The translations under genes and the position numbers were made by a program. The notes beneath the pieces are model-generated. The model saw nothing but the letters and a program-made list of their open reading frames with translations. It had not been told where the DNA came from and did no database searches. Positions 31,137 to 41,360 of a stretch of DNA of 64,000 nucleotides are shown piece after piece. The DNA comes from Agrocybe praecox (lineage: Eukaryota; Basidiomycota; Agaricomycetes; Agaricales; Agrocybaceae). Numbering within the stretch: position 1 is the first letter of the stretch; each line of letters opens with the position of its first letter. The stretch lies in contig OZ024843.1 of the NCBI GenBank assembly GCA_964017145.1, positions 3,175,974 through 3,239,973 of the forward strand. The letters are read 5' to 3'.

Positions 31137-33662
31137 TAACAGCCACTGCAGTCATATTTTTATATGATATATTGGTAGTTGCCAAACTATGAGCATGCAT
31201 CCAGAACGGTAAGGTGCTTGCTGCGGGGTTGTGTGTGTATTGTACGATTTTGTACTTTGTATACAGTCCGTAACAAAACCCAATCAATTTGATTAGTTCT
31301 TCTCGGGAGGGATACGCGATACGCGTCATTGATTACATTTATCTTTACAGAAGGGACGTTTTCGATGATCAAGATACTTCCTAGGAAGTCTCAGAGAGTG
31401 AGAAACAGCACAAGTACTGTTCCTCGGAGGGTTAAACGGTTGATTTAATGTGTCTCCACAAAAGGTATAGATAAGTTGGTTCGCCACTTAGGCTGGACAC
31501 TCAATCCAAAGTCTTTTAATCACTTAGAATGGGGACTCAATCCAAAACGGGCCACATAGGCGTCACTTAGACAATTTGCCACTTAGGCAGGGAACTTATC
31601 CCTAAAACGGGCCACTTAGGCGTCACTTAGACAATTCTTGCCACTTAGGCGGGTATCAAGCTTTATGTCACTTAAGACAGAGGAAACTTTATCCCAACAC
31701 GTTTTCTAACGTTCCTCAAGAACTCTACAAGTTAACTCAAGTCAATCAGATCACGCCAAATTGAACAAGTAACACTTCAGATGGAATCGTATTAATTATG
31801 CCAACTTCCGCGGAGACACTTTAGCTCCCAATAGTCAATAATCGTCGGATAGGCACTTTGGCTTTCTCCTAGGAGTATAAAGAACTGGGTTCTACGTTGT
31901 CTGGGTTGCTTCGATATTTACAGGCTGCTTATATACTGTTGGGTCTCGGAAAATATAGGAATACTTGGAATGAATCGGAAATGCTCGGAAAATAAAGGAA
32001 ACAATACTATTGGTTGGTGCACTGCAGCTCCACTTGATGCATAAGTGCCAAGAGGGTGCCATGTGTGCTTTTGAATATCCTCGGAAGGGTTTGTATGGTT
32101 GGGCAAGTCACTGACTCGAGCATGATGCTCCAAGGGCGCTTATTCGCATTAGCCGACGATCATTGATCGACGTTGTAGGGTCCGAAGCATCGGAGTACCG
32201 TGGTATCGTATGGATCTACAATCCTCGGCTCCACAACTGCCGTTTAAGGTAACTGCACATATCCGAGGGTCTTAAGACCATGTGTAAGCGTTCCTAGGAA
32301 CTTCTCCTTTTAGGTTTATCGGCAATCTGACTCGAGCAGATGTCGGCAAGTCCTAATTGACATTACTAGTGCTTGTCTCGTCGTTTGCATAGTGCCCACT
32401 ATGTTCCTAGGGACCAGTAATGTACTTTGTTAATGCTAGGATCAGTCCTGCCGCCTTGAGTTAGCGTTCCTAGGAACGTTGGCAGTAGTTTACATGTACT
32501 TTCATATGGTGGGAACTTTCCGTTTCCATATTAGGTAGATGTGGACGCGTCACGCACTGTGTAATAATAAGTGGCTATAGTGCCGTTAAGCTTATTATCA
32601 GCAGGCTCTAGCTTACATTCCTGATGGCTGAATATTATCCTAGGAGCCTTCGATCCTGCTGCATCGCTGTTAAGGTGTTCCACACATTTCCGAGGAACTA
32701 CTATAACTAACTCTAGCATTTGTAAGGTTCGTCCTAGGGTTCGTAGAATGGTTTCCCCTAGCCAAACATGTAGCTATCCTCGCTCTGTACTTATGTAGAC
32801 TTAATAATAAATATGTTTATTATGCCAAAAATTAAGTAGGATGGATACTAGGGCTACTGTTCAGTCACAGCCGAACACCAGTCGTATCAACGGTACCTAC
32901 CTGGGCTGGCAGTTGCCAGACCTATATGTTTCACTGCCTATGTGCTTGACTGGTCATGTGCTGTGACTGGTTGTTACTGATTGCATCAAAATACAAAAGC
33001 ATGACTTTTTGCTTGCCTCTATTTACACATTCAGGGTTCACAGCCACAATTTTATGGCCTCAAATACAAACAAATAAAAAATTAGTAATGATCAGCCACC
33101 AACACACCCAAACACTAAACAACTTAGGACTTGAGTGATGTCACAACCAAATACCTTAATAAGGCAAATGAACTTTGGACTTTGAGGTTTTTTGCATAAA
33201 AGCCCATCAACATATAATGATGGCAACTAAGACATGACCAAATAAGATCAAATCTATTTTTAGAACAGATATATTTTTAACTCGGTTTTATTTTTAGAAC
33301 ACTTTACATATTTGGTTATTTTAAGCCTAAAATGGTATAGCACACATTTTTTCATGATTTTAAAATTTATATTTAGCATGCTATGAATATTTCAATCTTT
33401 TATTTTGATTTGTATCCGGCTTTCTGCGGATATTTTGCGTTTTGTGGCTGAACCGTTGATGATTATATAATAAAAAATATTTAGCATAGCTTTTGAAATT
33501 TTCTCTACAACTTTGATTTTTGGTGGCTGTGCACCAAATCACATAACTATCACATGCTAACAGCCATCTACAGGACGTCAGACTGGCAACTGCCAGGCTG
33601 GGTAGATTCCATTCTGGATGCATGCTTATAGTTTGGCAGCTACCATATATGAAGATGTCAGC
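31137..33662. mobile_element. F1 MITE copy 2 (type B) inside the KDZ gene, itself carrying a 1.7-kb insertion
   Basis: The left end (TTGGTAGTTGCCAAACTATG, about 31168) and right end (its near-complement about 33627-33646) form a TIR of about 60 bases. The outer ends are approximately AGCCACTGCAGTCA and TGACTGCTACAGGT. The host KDZ reading stops just before and resumes just after with QWRHLKMLKWAGQAHDPSG. The type B copy at 57812-58550 shows the uninterrupted form. Confidence 0.75.
31211..32889. mobile_element. 1679-bp insertion flanked by ACGGT, probable solo LTR
   Basis: Relative to the type B copy at 57812, extra sequence begins right after ACGGT (31206-31210) and ends right before ACGGT (32890-32894), a 5-bp target duplication as made by LTR-element integrases. 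The right end is ..GTATCA, but the left end lacks the usual TG. The interior has no ORF of note. It contains tandem GCCACTTAGGC/GTCACTTAGAC motifs (31485-31650) and several GTTCCTAGGAAC-like palindromes. Confidence 0.6.
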
Positions 33663-36345
33663 TGACTGCTACAGGTGATGATAATGCAATGGCGTCATCT
33701 GAAAATGCTAAAGTGGGCAGGTCAGGCTCACGATCCCTCTGGATTTGATGCAACCAAACCAGGTGAATTAGCCGTCAGGTGTCCTTCCTGTCCCTACCCT
33801 GGTATCAATTTGCCTGATGGATGGGAGGACGTGCCAGAAGGAATGAAGTGAGTCGATGATTCTTTTATGGTTATAAGTCCGTGTCTCATCGATATTTTTA
33901 TCAAGATTTCTTTACATGGTAATAATCTGCATGGATGCAGCCAGTGCAGCTATAATTCTATATCAAATGTAGGCAGTTTGCTAACCTACGTGATACATCC
34001 AGGTAGGCAATTTGCTACCTGCCTTTTTTGGAAAGACCTTTGGCTGGCAGGCCTATTGTGACTATTTGTGACTATAGTCATATATCTGATATTGATGGCA
34101 TCAAAATCAATGCACATGACTTTTTGCTTGCCTCTATTTACATGTTTAGGCTCCACTCATATGTTTATATGGCCTCAAATACAAACAAATAATAAACAAT
34201 AATGTTGGCAGGCAGGGGCAGGCCTGATACAAAACAAACAAAGCCCTTGAGTGACATTACATCCAAACAACTCAATAAGGCAAGAAGACTTTGGACTTTG
34301 AGATTTTGCGATAAAGTCCTCTTGATGCATGATGGATGGGACTAAGACATGACCAAATAAGATCAAATCTATTTTTAGAACGGATCTATTTTTAGAAAAT
34401 TTATATATTGAGTAGATAATGCATGTATTTATAGCCCGAAGCTATTTTTAGAACACTTTGCCTAATTAGGTAGGTCAAGCCTAATATAGTATAGTACACA
34501 TTTTTTGATGATTTTAGGATTTTTTTTCAGCTCACTATGAATATTTTAATCTTTTATTTTGATTTATACACAAGGTTCAAAAAGTATTTTGCGTTTTGCG
34601 ACTGAACTGTTGATGCTTATGTAATAAAAAATATTTAGCATGGTCCCTGAATTTTTCTCTATCCAATGATATAATTTTAGTTTTGGTGGCTGTGCACAAA
34701 TCACATGCCTTATATCACATGACTTCAGCCTACCGTCACCTATAGTCACTCTTATAGGTGTTAGGACATCCCAAAGCGGAAGGTAGCAAAGTGGCCCCCA
34801 GGATGTATCACTAGGTTTAGGCAGTTTGCTACATTTGATATATAAAGGTAGCTGCTACAGGTGATGGATGCCAATTTTCGTTTGAAGAACCAACTCGTTT
34901 CAAACTACTCGCAGGATCCTGGTCTGGGTATAGGGTGGGGTTATATGGTACCATGTCAAGCATACAGAATATATGTTTTAAGCAGAGCTGATGATGACGA
35001 TGTAGGTATCTTTATTTTCCGTAAATCCTTCATTCCATTGATGTCAACTTCAGATCAGTACGTGTGTGGAATTTCAAGTGCTGGCCAAAGCCAATATGAA
35101 ATACTCGCGAGGCCTTCATTACACCAGTGTCAATATGACCATATGTGGGTGTTCGGAAATGATAATGCCTATCGGCATGGGCAATCTTCATAAAGGAGAG
35201 AGTTATGTCTGCCACATTCCTTGTTGTATCATTCTGAGCAATGCTAATGATTGTCTAGGCATGCTAACATGGACTATATCTTTGGTTCGGCCCTACAAAA
35301 CATTCTCGTTTCACTCATTCTAATCAGCTACAATGTCGCCTGCCAATGGTTTACTAATCTATTCAAGCGAATCGATGAACACTGGCCACAAGAAATCAAA
35401 CCTCGATCAACTATTCAACTCACTCCTGCTATTCCGAAACTCCACGAGCCAATGCACCAAACTACTGGGCCTCAAATGTATTCCCTCAATTACCTACGTG
35501 GCGTAGGATTGACGGATTGCAAATGTTCAGAGCGCGTCTGGAGTCCTCACAACGCCTTAGGGAACTCAACAAAAACGCAGGCACCTGGCTCAAGGCATGA
35601 CATCCTAGACGACCATTTCGGATTCTGGAATTGGGAAAAATACATAGGACAAGGAAAGACTCTTGCACGTCGCTACCGAGGAGCAGTAGCGGACAGAAAC
35701 ATTCTTACTGAAAGCCATCAAAGCTTAACGTCAATGCTACACCAGAAGACCGTAATTAAGTGGGAACGACTATGTGATGAGTGGGAGTCTGCTCCGTTTC
35801 CGAAGAAGGTGTTCAACCCTTACCACACGGATGGCAAATGTGAGTATCTTTCTAGCTTTTCTTTTCGTGTTGATATAGAACTTGACTATACAACTATCTC
35901 TGAGGCCTCCATCAGGAAGCAATTTGCAGAGGAAGAAAAGCAACACATTGACTCGGGAGCCCCTCAGGTTCATCAAACATTGCCGTCTGCCTTTATCCTC
36001 ATGGCCCTTGAGCTCAAACATGTGCAGTACGTTCTATTTACACTAACTATAGATTCATACCTTGTACTCATACATACTCATGCATTAAGACATCGCCTTT
36101 GTTGTGTTGTCAACGCCCCTCTAGCATCATCCACCCTACAAAAGGAGGGATCAATTGCCGAGCAACACAATACATTGCGCACACAAATTTGCACCTGGGA
36201 GTTACTTGTGCCCATCTACATGCCCGGGTTTTTGCAATATCAAAATGACTGCAGCTGCTCATTCACTGCTAGTCCATTTGTTCCCAAATCCAACCATCCC
36301 GAGGACACAGTAATCGTCCTGCCATCGCAGCCTGTACTGTCAAAT
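33663..36345 (+). pseudogene. KDZ transposon, transposase part
   Basis: Continuation of the KDZ gene: GELAVRCPSCPYPGINLPDG, then (after a second MITE) the transposase core MDANFRLKNQL with the first catalytic Asp. Then come LAKANMKYSRGLHYTSVNM, MPIGMGNLHKGE, MDYIFGSALQNILVSLILIS, YNVACQW (normally YDIACQW; the Asp is Asn here), IPKLHEPMHQ, and CSERVWSPHNALGNSTK with the catalytic Glu. A C-terminal region (LYMPG-like PIYMPGFLQY) runs to VIVLPSQPVLS. The reading then ends in an F1 element at 36345. The YDIACQW Asp-to-Asn change and a frame break near 35215-35270 indicate a dead transposase. Confidence 0.85.
33959..34842. mobile_element. F1 MITE copy 3 (type A) inside the KDZ gene
   Basis: Ends are inverted: TATATCAAATGTAG at left and CTACATTTGATATA at right, extended by GTGATACATCC. 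The family core (GACTTTTTGCTTGCCTCTAT and CTATTTTTAGAAC repeats) is inside. It sits between the CxC2-side sequence and the transposase core. Confidence 0.75.
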
Positions 36346-37770
36346 TCATCAATGAAGTACTGGTAGTTACCAGATAAGGGTTATGCATCCCCACCAGCTA
36401 CTACCCAACTGCTTATTTTCATGCATCAAGCCCTCTGGCTGGCCTATTGTGACCGTTTGTGACTTATCATGTGATAGTCATGTGTCTGCTATTGATGGCA
36501 TCAAAATCCATGCACATGACTTTTTGCTTGCCTCTATTTACATGTTTGGGCTCCACTCATTTGTTTATATGGCCTCAAATACAAACAAACAATAAATGAA
36601 AATGTCAGCAGGCAGGGGCATGCACGATACAAGACAAACAGAGCCTTGAGTGATGTCACATCCAAACAACCCAATAAGGCAAGAGGACTTTGGACTTTGA
36701 GATTTTGTGATAAGGGCCTTTCATGCATGATAGATGGGACTGAGACATGACCAAATAAGATCAAATCTATTTTTAAAACAGTCTATTTTTAGATGGTAGT
36801 CATGTGATTGGGTGCACAGCCACCAAAACCAAAGTTATAGAGAAAAATTCAAAAGTTATGCTAAATATTTTTTATTATATAATCATCGACAGTTCAGCCA
36901 CAAAACACAAAATATCTGCAGAAAGCCGGATACAAATCAAAATAAATAATTAAAATATTTATACAGAGCCAAATATTTGTCCTAAAATTCTCAGAAAATA
37001 TGTACTATACTATTTTAGGCTTGATCTATCCAAATATGTAAAGTGTTCTAAAAAAATAGATCCGAGTTAAAAATGGAACTGTTCTAAAAATTGATTTGAT
37101 CTTATTTGGTCTTGTCTTAGTTGCCATCATTATGCATTGATGGGAACATAGCGGATAGAAGACAGCAAGAAGACAACAAGAAAGAAGAAATATGATGAGT
37201 GCCCCACCCGTCAAGACACAAATGCCTTGCAAACAGTGTTTCCGTACTAGGCTGTCTAGGGGGAGGATCGCTTCGGGCGTACCTCAGCAGTGCATAGAGG
37301 GTTCACGGGGAATGGAGACGGGCGCAGTGTCCTGGTAGTTACATCATTAATGTATTATGTCTGCATGAAGTCTCACTTCAATAGACCTAAATTGACAAGA
37401 AAAAAAAAAAAAAATGCATTGATGGGCCTTTATACAAAAACTTCAAAGTCCAAAGTTCACTTGCCTTATTCAGGTATTTGAGTGTGATATTACTTAAGTC
37501 CTGAGTTGTTAGGTGTTTGGGTGTGTTGGTGGCTGATCATAGCATATTTATTATTTGTTTGTATTTGAGGCCATAAAATTGTAGCAGTGGACCCTGAATG
37601 TGTAAATAGAGGCAAGCAAAAAGTCATGCTTTTGTATTTTGATGCAATCAGTAACAACTAGTCACAGCACATGACCAGTTAGCTATATATGCAGTAAAGC
37701 AGAGGAGTCTGGCAACTACCAGGCCTGGCAAGTACCATTCTGGTTGTATCATAGTGTTGGGCAGCTACCA
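36345..37770. mobile_element. Two F1 elements joined head to head (copies 4 and 5)
   Basis: The left half (about 36345-36795) is the 5' part of a type A copy starting near CTGTCAAATTCATCAATG. At about 36795 it changes to an inverted type B copy running to GGGCAGCTACCAATA near 37770. Both halves are truncated at the joint. The type B half carries the retroposed insertion at 37145-37413. Confidence 0.65.
37145..37413 (+). mobile_element. 269-bp retroposed sequence with poly(A) and 13-bp target duplication
   Basis: A perfect direct repeat, ATGCATTGATGGG, flanks it (37132-37144 and 37414-37426). The insert ends in a run of about 15 A, so it was copied from RNA by LINE machinery. Its body is not AT-rich like the host and has no long ORF. 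A stretch GGGTTCACGGGGAA resembles a degenerate polymerase III B box. The source could be a SINE or a structured RNA gene; I do not recognise it. Confidence 0.8.
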
Positions 37771-38234
37771 ATATTCATATAGACATGTGGGGAAGGTCCA
37801 GACCGGTATAAATAGCTTGTTAGATAAGATTATCCATGTAGATCAATCAAAGATCATTTATTAATAGCAGACAGCTAAATATAACACTATGCCTATGCAC
37901 AATATTTATAGATGTCATCCAAAGTCATCCACGCCAATCCATCCTGTTCCATCCATTTTTAGGCACGCAAAGACCCTAAAAAAATCATAAAATATTAATA
38001 GACCACATATCTGGCTTTAGCGCCCTCAAAATGCAACCACTACGCTTGCAGAGCTTAATTGCAGGTTGGGAATGCCCAAAATGAGGTTGTTTGTTAGTAT
38101 TTACCAAGACCCACTGCTCTCTGGCCTCTGATGGCCTGCGGTACACCCTGTGAGCATAATACATCGTTGCCGAGGTGGGAACTTGCACACTATGATGTAT
38201 CACCAAATGTACTTTTTGCCGGATTTGATACATC
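37771..38234. other. AT-rich spacer
   Basis: No gene or recognisable repeat seen. Confidence 0.35.
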
Positions 38235-39150
38235 AAGTTGGCTTCAAAGGGTGCAGCCTGCGGGACAGGTCCTTCTTGGGTTGCGGGACACGTTCTATGT
38301 ACTTGGACTTCTAACTCTTTGCCATTACAATGGCGCGCGCCTCAGTACTCGGACTTGTGGTATTTGTCCTGACCCTGTGGGGGCGTTTGGGGCCCTTCAG
38401 TGGGTACCTTGGTTTGTGGGCTTCGGCTCGACCCTTCGGGCACTTCAGTTGCCCCCTTGAAGGTACCTTCTAGGCTACAAAAATATGATCTTTTTTGCAG
38501 CCTAGAGGGGGTCAAGAAAAAAAACAAAAACTGTGAAAAAAAAGAAAACTTTGTAAAAGATTTTCTGTGACTAGGGTCATATATGTAGTATCTCAAGAGA
38601 AGATTAAACAGATGAATTAGGGAATTTATATCAGGGCTTATGGCTGGCCTGAAACCTCTTGGTTACAACTTGCTTATAGATTGGAATATATGTTTCAGTG
38701 CTTATAGATAGCTTGGGACTTGTAAATAAGCTATAGTGTGCAGATTGGGTCTTATGTCTGGGTTAGGACTTGGAAATAAGCTCAAGGAGCTAGATTAAGA
38801 TGTCTCTATTGAGTGTGGATATTAGAGCTTACAACTTGGTTGTGAATAGATCTGAAGGCCTGGATTGGGATGTGTCAACACATGTTCTTTTGTCCAGTTA
38901 TATTATTATTACATTGTGACCATATTTTTTCTGCTCTTATGTTTGTTGGGCATCATTCTCCGCATACCTAAGTGGACTTGTGACAGGATGTTTTGAGTAT
39001 AAATGTTGTGGCTTATGTCTTGGTTGTGAGTACATCTGAAGGTGTTGAATGTAAATGTTAGAGCTTATAATTTGGTTGTTCAGACTGCTATCGTGTACCA
39101 GAATACAAGTTGGTCCTTTTGAACTTTGAATTTAAAAAAATAAAAATGAT
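38235..39150 (+). mobile_element. Degenerate LINE 3' tail
   Basis: 38235-38450 matches the 3' region of the LINE at 48740-48930 (shared TTTGCCATTACAATGGCGCG and CTCAGTACTCGGACTTGTGG). 39085-39140 matches its final tail (ACCAGAATACAAGT..GGTCC..) and ends in an A-rich run. Between them are diverged repeats of a GCTTATAACTTGGTTGTGAA-like unit. It is a 5'-truncated old copy. Confidence 0.7.
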
Positions 39151-39884
39151 TTGGTTGTGAATAAGTACATAGGCCTAGGTAGAGACTTGCTAATAATTTA
39201 GACTGTGTATGTTTGGATTCAAATCTCTAGGTTGAGCTGTGCAAATAGAGGAAAAGGCCAAGCTTTGCAATTTGAAAATAAGTCAGAAGAGGTAAGTCAT
39301 TATAGCTGAGTTAACAAGTTTGAATGGCTGTGTGTCACATAATATTGTTGGGTTTGTACTGTTTTTAAAAAAAATTATTTAAAATTATTTAAAATTATAA
39401 ATGTTTTGTTTTTTATTTTTATTTAAAATTATTTAAAATTTTAAATGTTTTGTTTTATTATTATTATTTTTATTTATTTATTTTTTTTGTTTTTATTTTT
39501 TGTTTTTGTTTTTGTTTTTGTTTTTTTTCAATTCTTACAATTAAATTTAAAAATAAAAGTCTTCCATGATAGGATGAAAATAAAACAGAACATGACATAT
39601 CTATTTTTGGATTTTAAAATATTTTTTAGTGTGATCTATTTTTGACTCGGATCTATTTTTAGAACACTTTCCATATTTGGATAGACCACACTCAAAATGG
39701 TATAGTACACATTTTTTCATAATTTTAGAATTTATTTTGGGCTTGCTATGAATATTTCAATCTTTTATTTTGATTTGTATCCGGCTTTCTGTGGATATTT
39801 TGCGTTTTGTGGTTGATCCGTTGATGCTTATATAATAAAAAATATTTAGCATGATCTCTGAATTTTTCTCTACACAGCCATATT
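39151..39884. repeat. A/T-rich low-complexity sequence and an F1 core fragment
   Basis: 39360-39560 is T-rich with TTTTATTT/TTTTTG runs. 39620-39884 matches the F1 interior (GATCTATTTTTAGAACACTT and TTTTATTTTGATTTGTATCC) and stops abruptly at CTCTACA. Confidence 0.65.
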
Positions 39885-40760
39885 ATTTTTGTATTTGTGG
39901 CTATGCTCTGTGCTATTTTATCTTATCTGAAGCGTGGCACTGCAATGCAATCTTATCACACATGTGGCTATGTAGTTTATATCTTATGTTATGTAGCTGT
40001 GTTCACTATCTTATCTTATCTTATCACATCTTATCACATCTTATCACATCTGTGGCTGTGACGACCTATCTTATCATATCTTATCATATCTGTGGCTGTG
40101 GCATCTGTCTCACATGACTAATTCCCTAAAAAAGCGGTTTTTACTGCATATTGTCCAGTTTGCTATGTTCTGGACGCTTTTTTACCAAAAAAAAGGGTGG
40201 ATATGGTATTCTATACATTTATAGTGATTTATTGTATACTCAAAAATGCGAAAATGTAAGAGGAAGGGATGGATGCAGAACAGTGCATCTGGATAATGTA
40301 CAAAAATAATCCGGTCTATTTATAAATAGGTCCAAAAAGCGCACCAAATGTCTGCTTTACTATATTATGGGCGCTTTTTTACAAAACAAAAGGTGGATAT
40401 GGTATTATATACATTTATGAGGATTTATGGTGTACTCAAAAATGCGAAAATGTAAGAGGAAGGGATGGATGCAGAAAAGTGCATCTGGATAATGTACAAA
40501 AATAATCCGGTCTATTTATAAATAGATCCAAAAGCGCACCAAATGTCTATTTCACTCTATTATGGGTGCTTTTTCATCAAATAAAATGCTGATACAGTAT
40601 GCTATACATATATTATTATTTATCCACTGCATAAATATGCCCAAAATGAATAGGATTGCAGTGTATTTGCATAATGTTCAAAAATAATGACTGCTATTTA
40701 TAAATGCTCTCAAAAAGCGCACATTTGCTGTCATTTTACCCTTTCAAAAAATACAGAACT
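39885..40760. repeat. Subterminal repeat array, left
   Basis: 39885-40110 has clusters of ATCTTATC with TGTGGCTATG. 40170-40720 holds three diverged tandem units of about 195 bases, each with GCGCTTTTTTA-like, GGATGGATGCAGAA and CTGGATAATGT..AAAAATAATC motifs. The same units occur in the opposite orientation at 61020-61745. Likely one end of a large DNA transposon. Confidence 0.7.
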
Positions 40761-40853
40761 ATTCTTGAACTATTGAAAAACATTATATGTATGTTATATA
40801 GCATAGACATGAGCTATAACACCTCACAACATTCTGAAAAAGCGAACATATCC

Positions 40854-41053
40854 NNNNNNNNNNNNNNNNNNNNNNNNNNNNNNNNNNNNNNNNNNNNNNN
40901 NNNNNNNNNNNNNNNNNNNNNNNNNNNNNNNNNNNNNNNNNNNNNNNNNNNNNNNNNNNNNNNNNNNNNNNNNNNNNNNNNNNNNNNNNNNNNNNNNNNN
41001 NNNNNNNNNNNNNNNNNNNNNNNNNNNNNNNNNNNNNNNNNNNNNNNNNNNNN
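40854..41053. other. Assembly gap, 200 N
   Basis: Exactly 200 N. Its round size suggests a placeholder of unknown true length. Apparent open frames across it are artefacts. Confidence 0.98.
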
Positions 41054-41239
41054 CCGCCTAACGGCGGTCTGCAATCTTGGCGGGCCTTTGCCCGCCCTCG
41101 CAGACGTAGCGTAGTAGTAAATCTTGCTTAGCATGCTTATGTATGTAATGTAGGGACCGGACTGCAATCGCGCACCAGAATACAAGTGGGACTTCGGTCC
41201 TTTGATTAAAAAAAAAAGAAAAAAAAAAAAAAAAAACTC
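41054..41239 (+). mobile_element. 3' end of another LINE copy
   Basis: Starts directly after the gap and matches 49095-49270 almost base for base (GGCGGGCCTTTGCCCGCCCT, GTAGGGACCGGACTGCAATC), ending in a poly(A) run. The next LINE begins within bases of this tail. Confidence 0.85.
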
Positions 41240-41360
41240 ACTCTGGACTTCAGCTCTTCATAGCTCCTCAGTCCTTCGTCTTGGGTGCACCATATTAGGT
41301 CACCAGGTAGCTCACAGCGTCCCGCACTCGCTCCCTTTAACACAAGGACCACTACATCGG

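Noticed and set aside
39445..39645. Phe/Ile-rich ORF resembling a membrane protein
   Set aside because: Product of a T-rich low-complexity run.
40170..40720. Possible centromeric satellite
   Set aside because: Only about three diverged units, mirrored at 61020-61745; this fits transposon subterminal repeats better.
40704..41185. Long open frames on both strands across 40854-41053
   Set aside because: They exist only because 200 N are read as unknown residues.
41202..41360. Upstream extension of LINE ORF1 (MIKKKRKKKKKN...)
   Set aside because: It translates the poly(A) tail of the preceding LINE; the ATG at 41361 is the sensible start.
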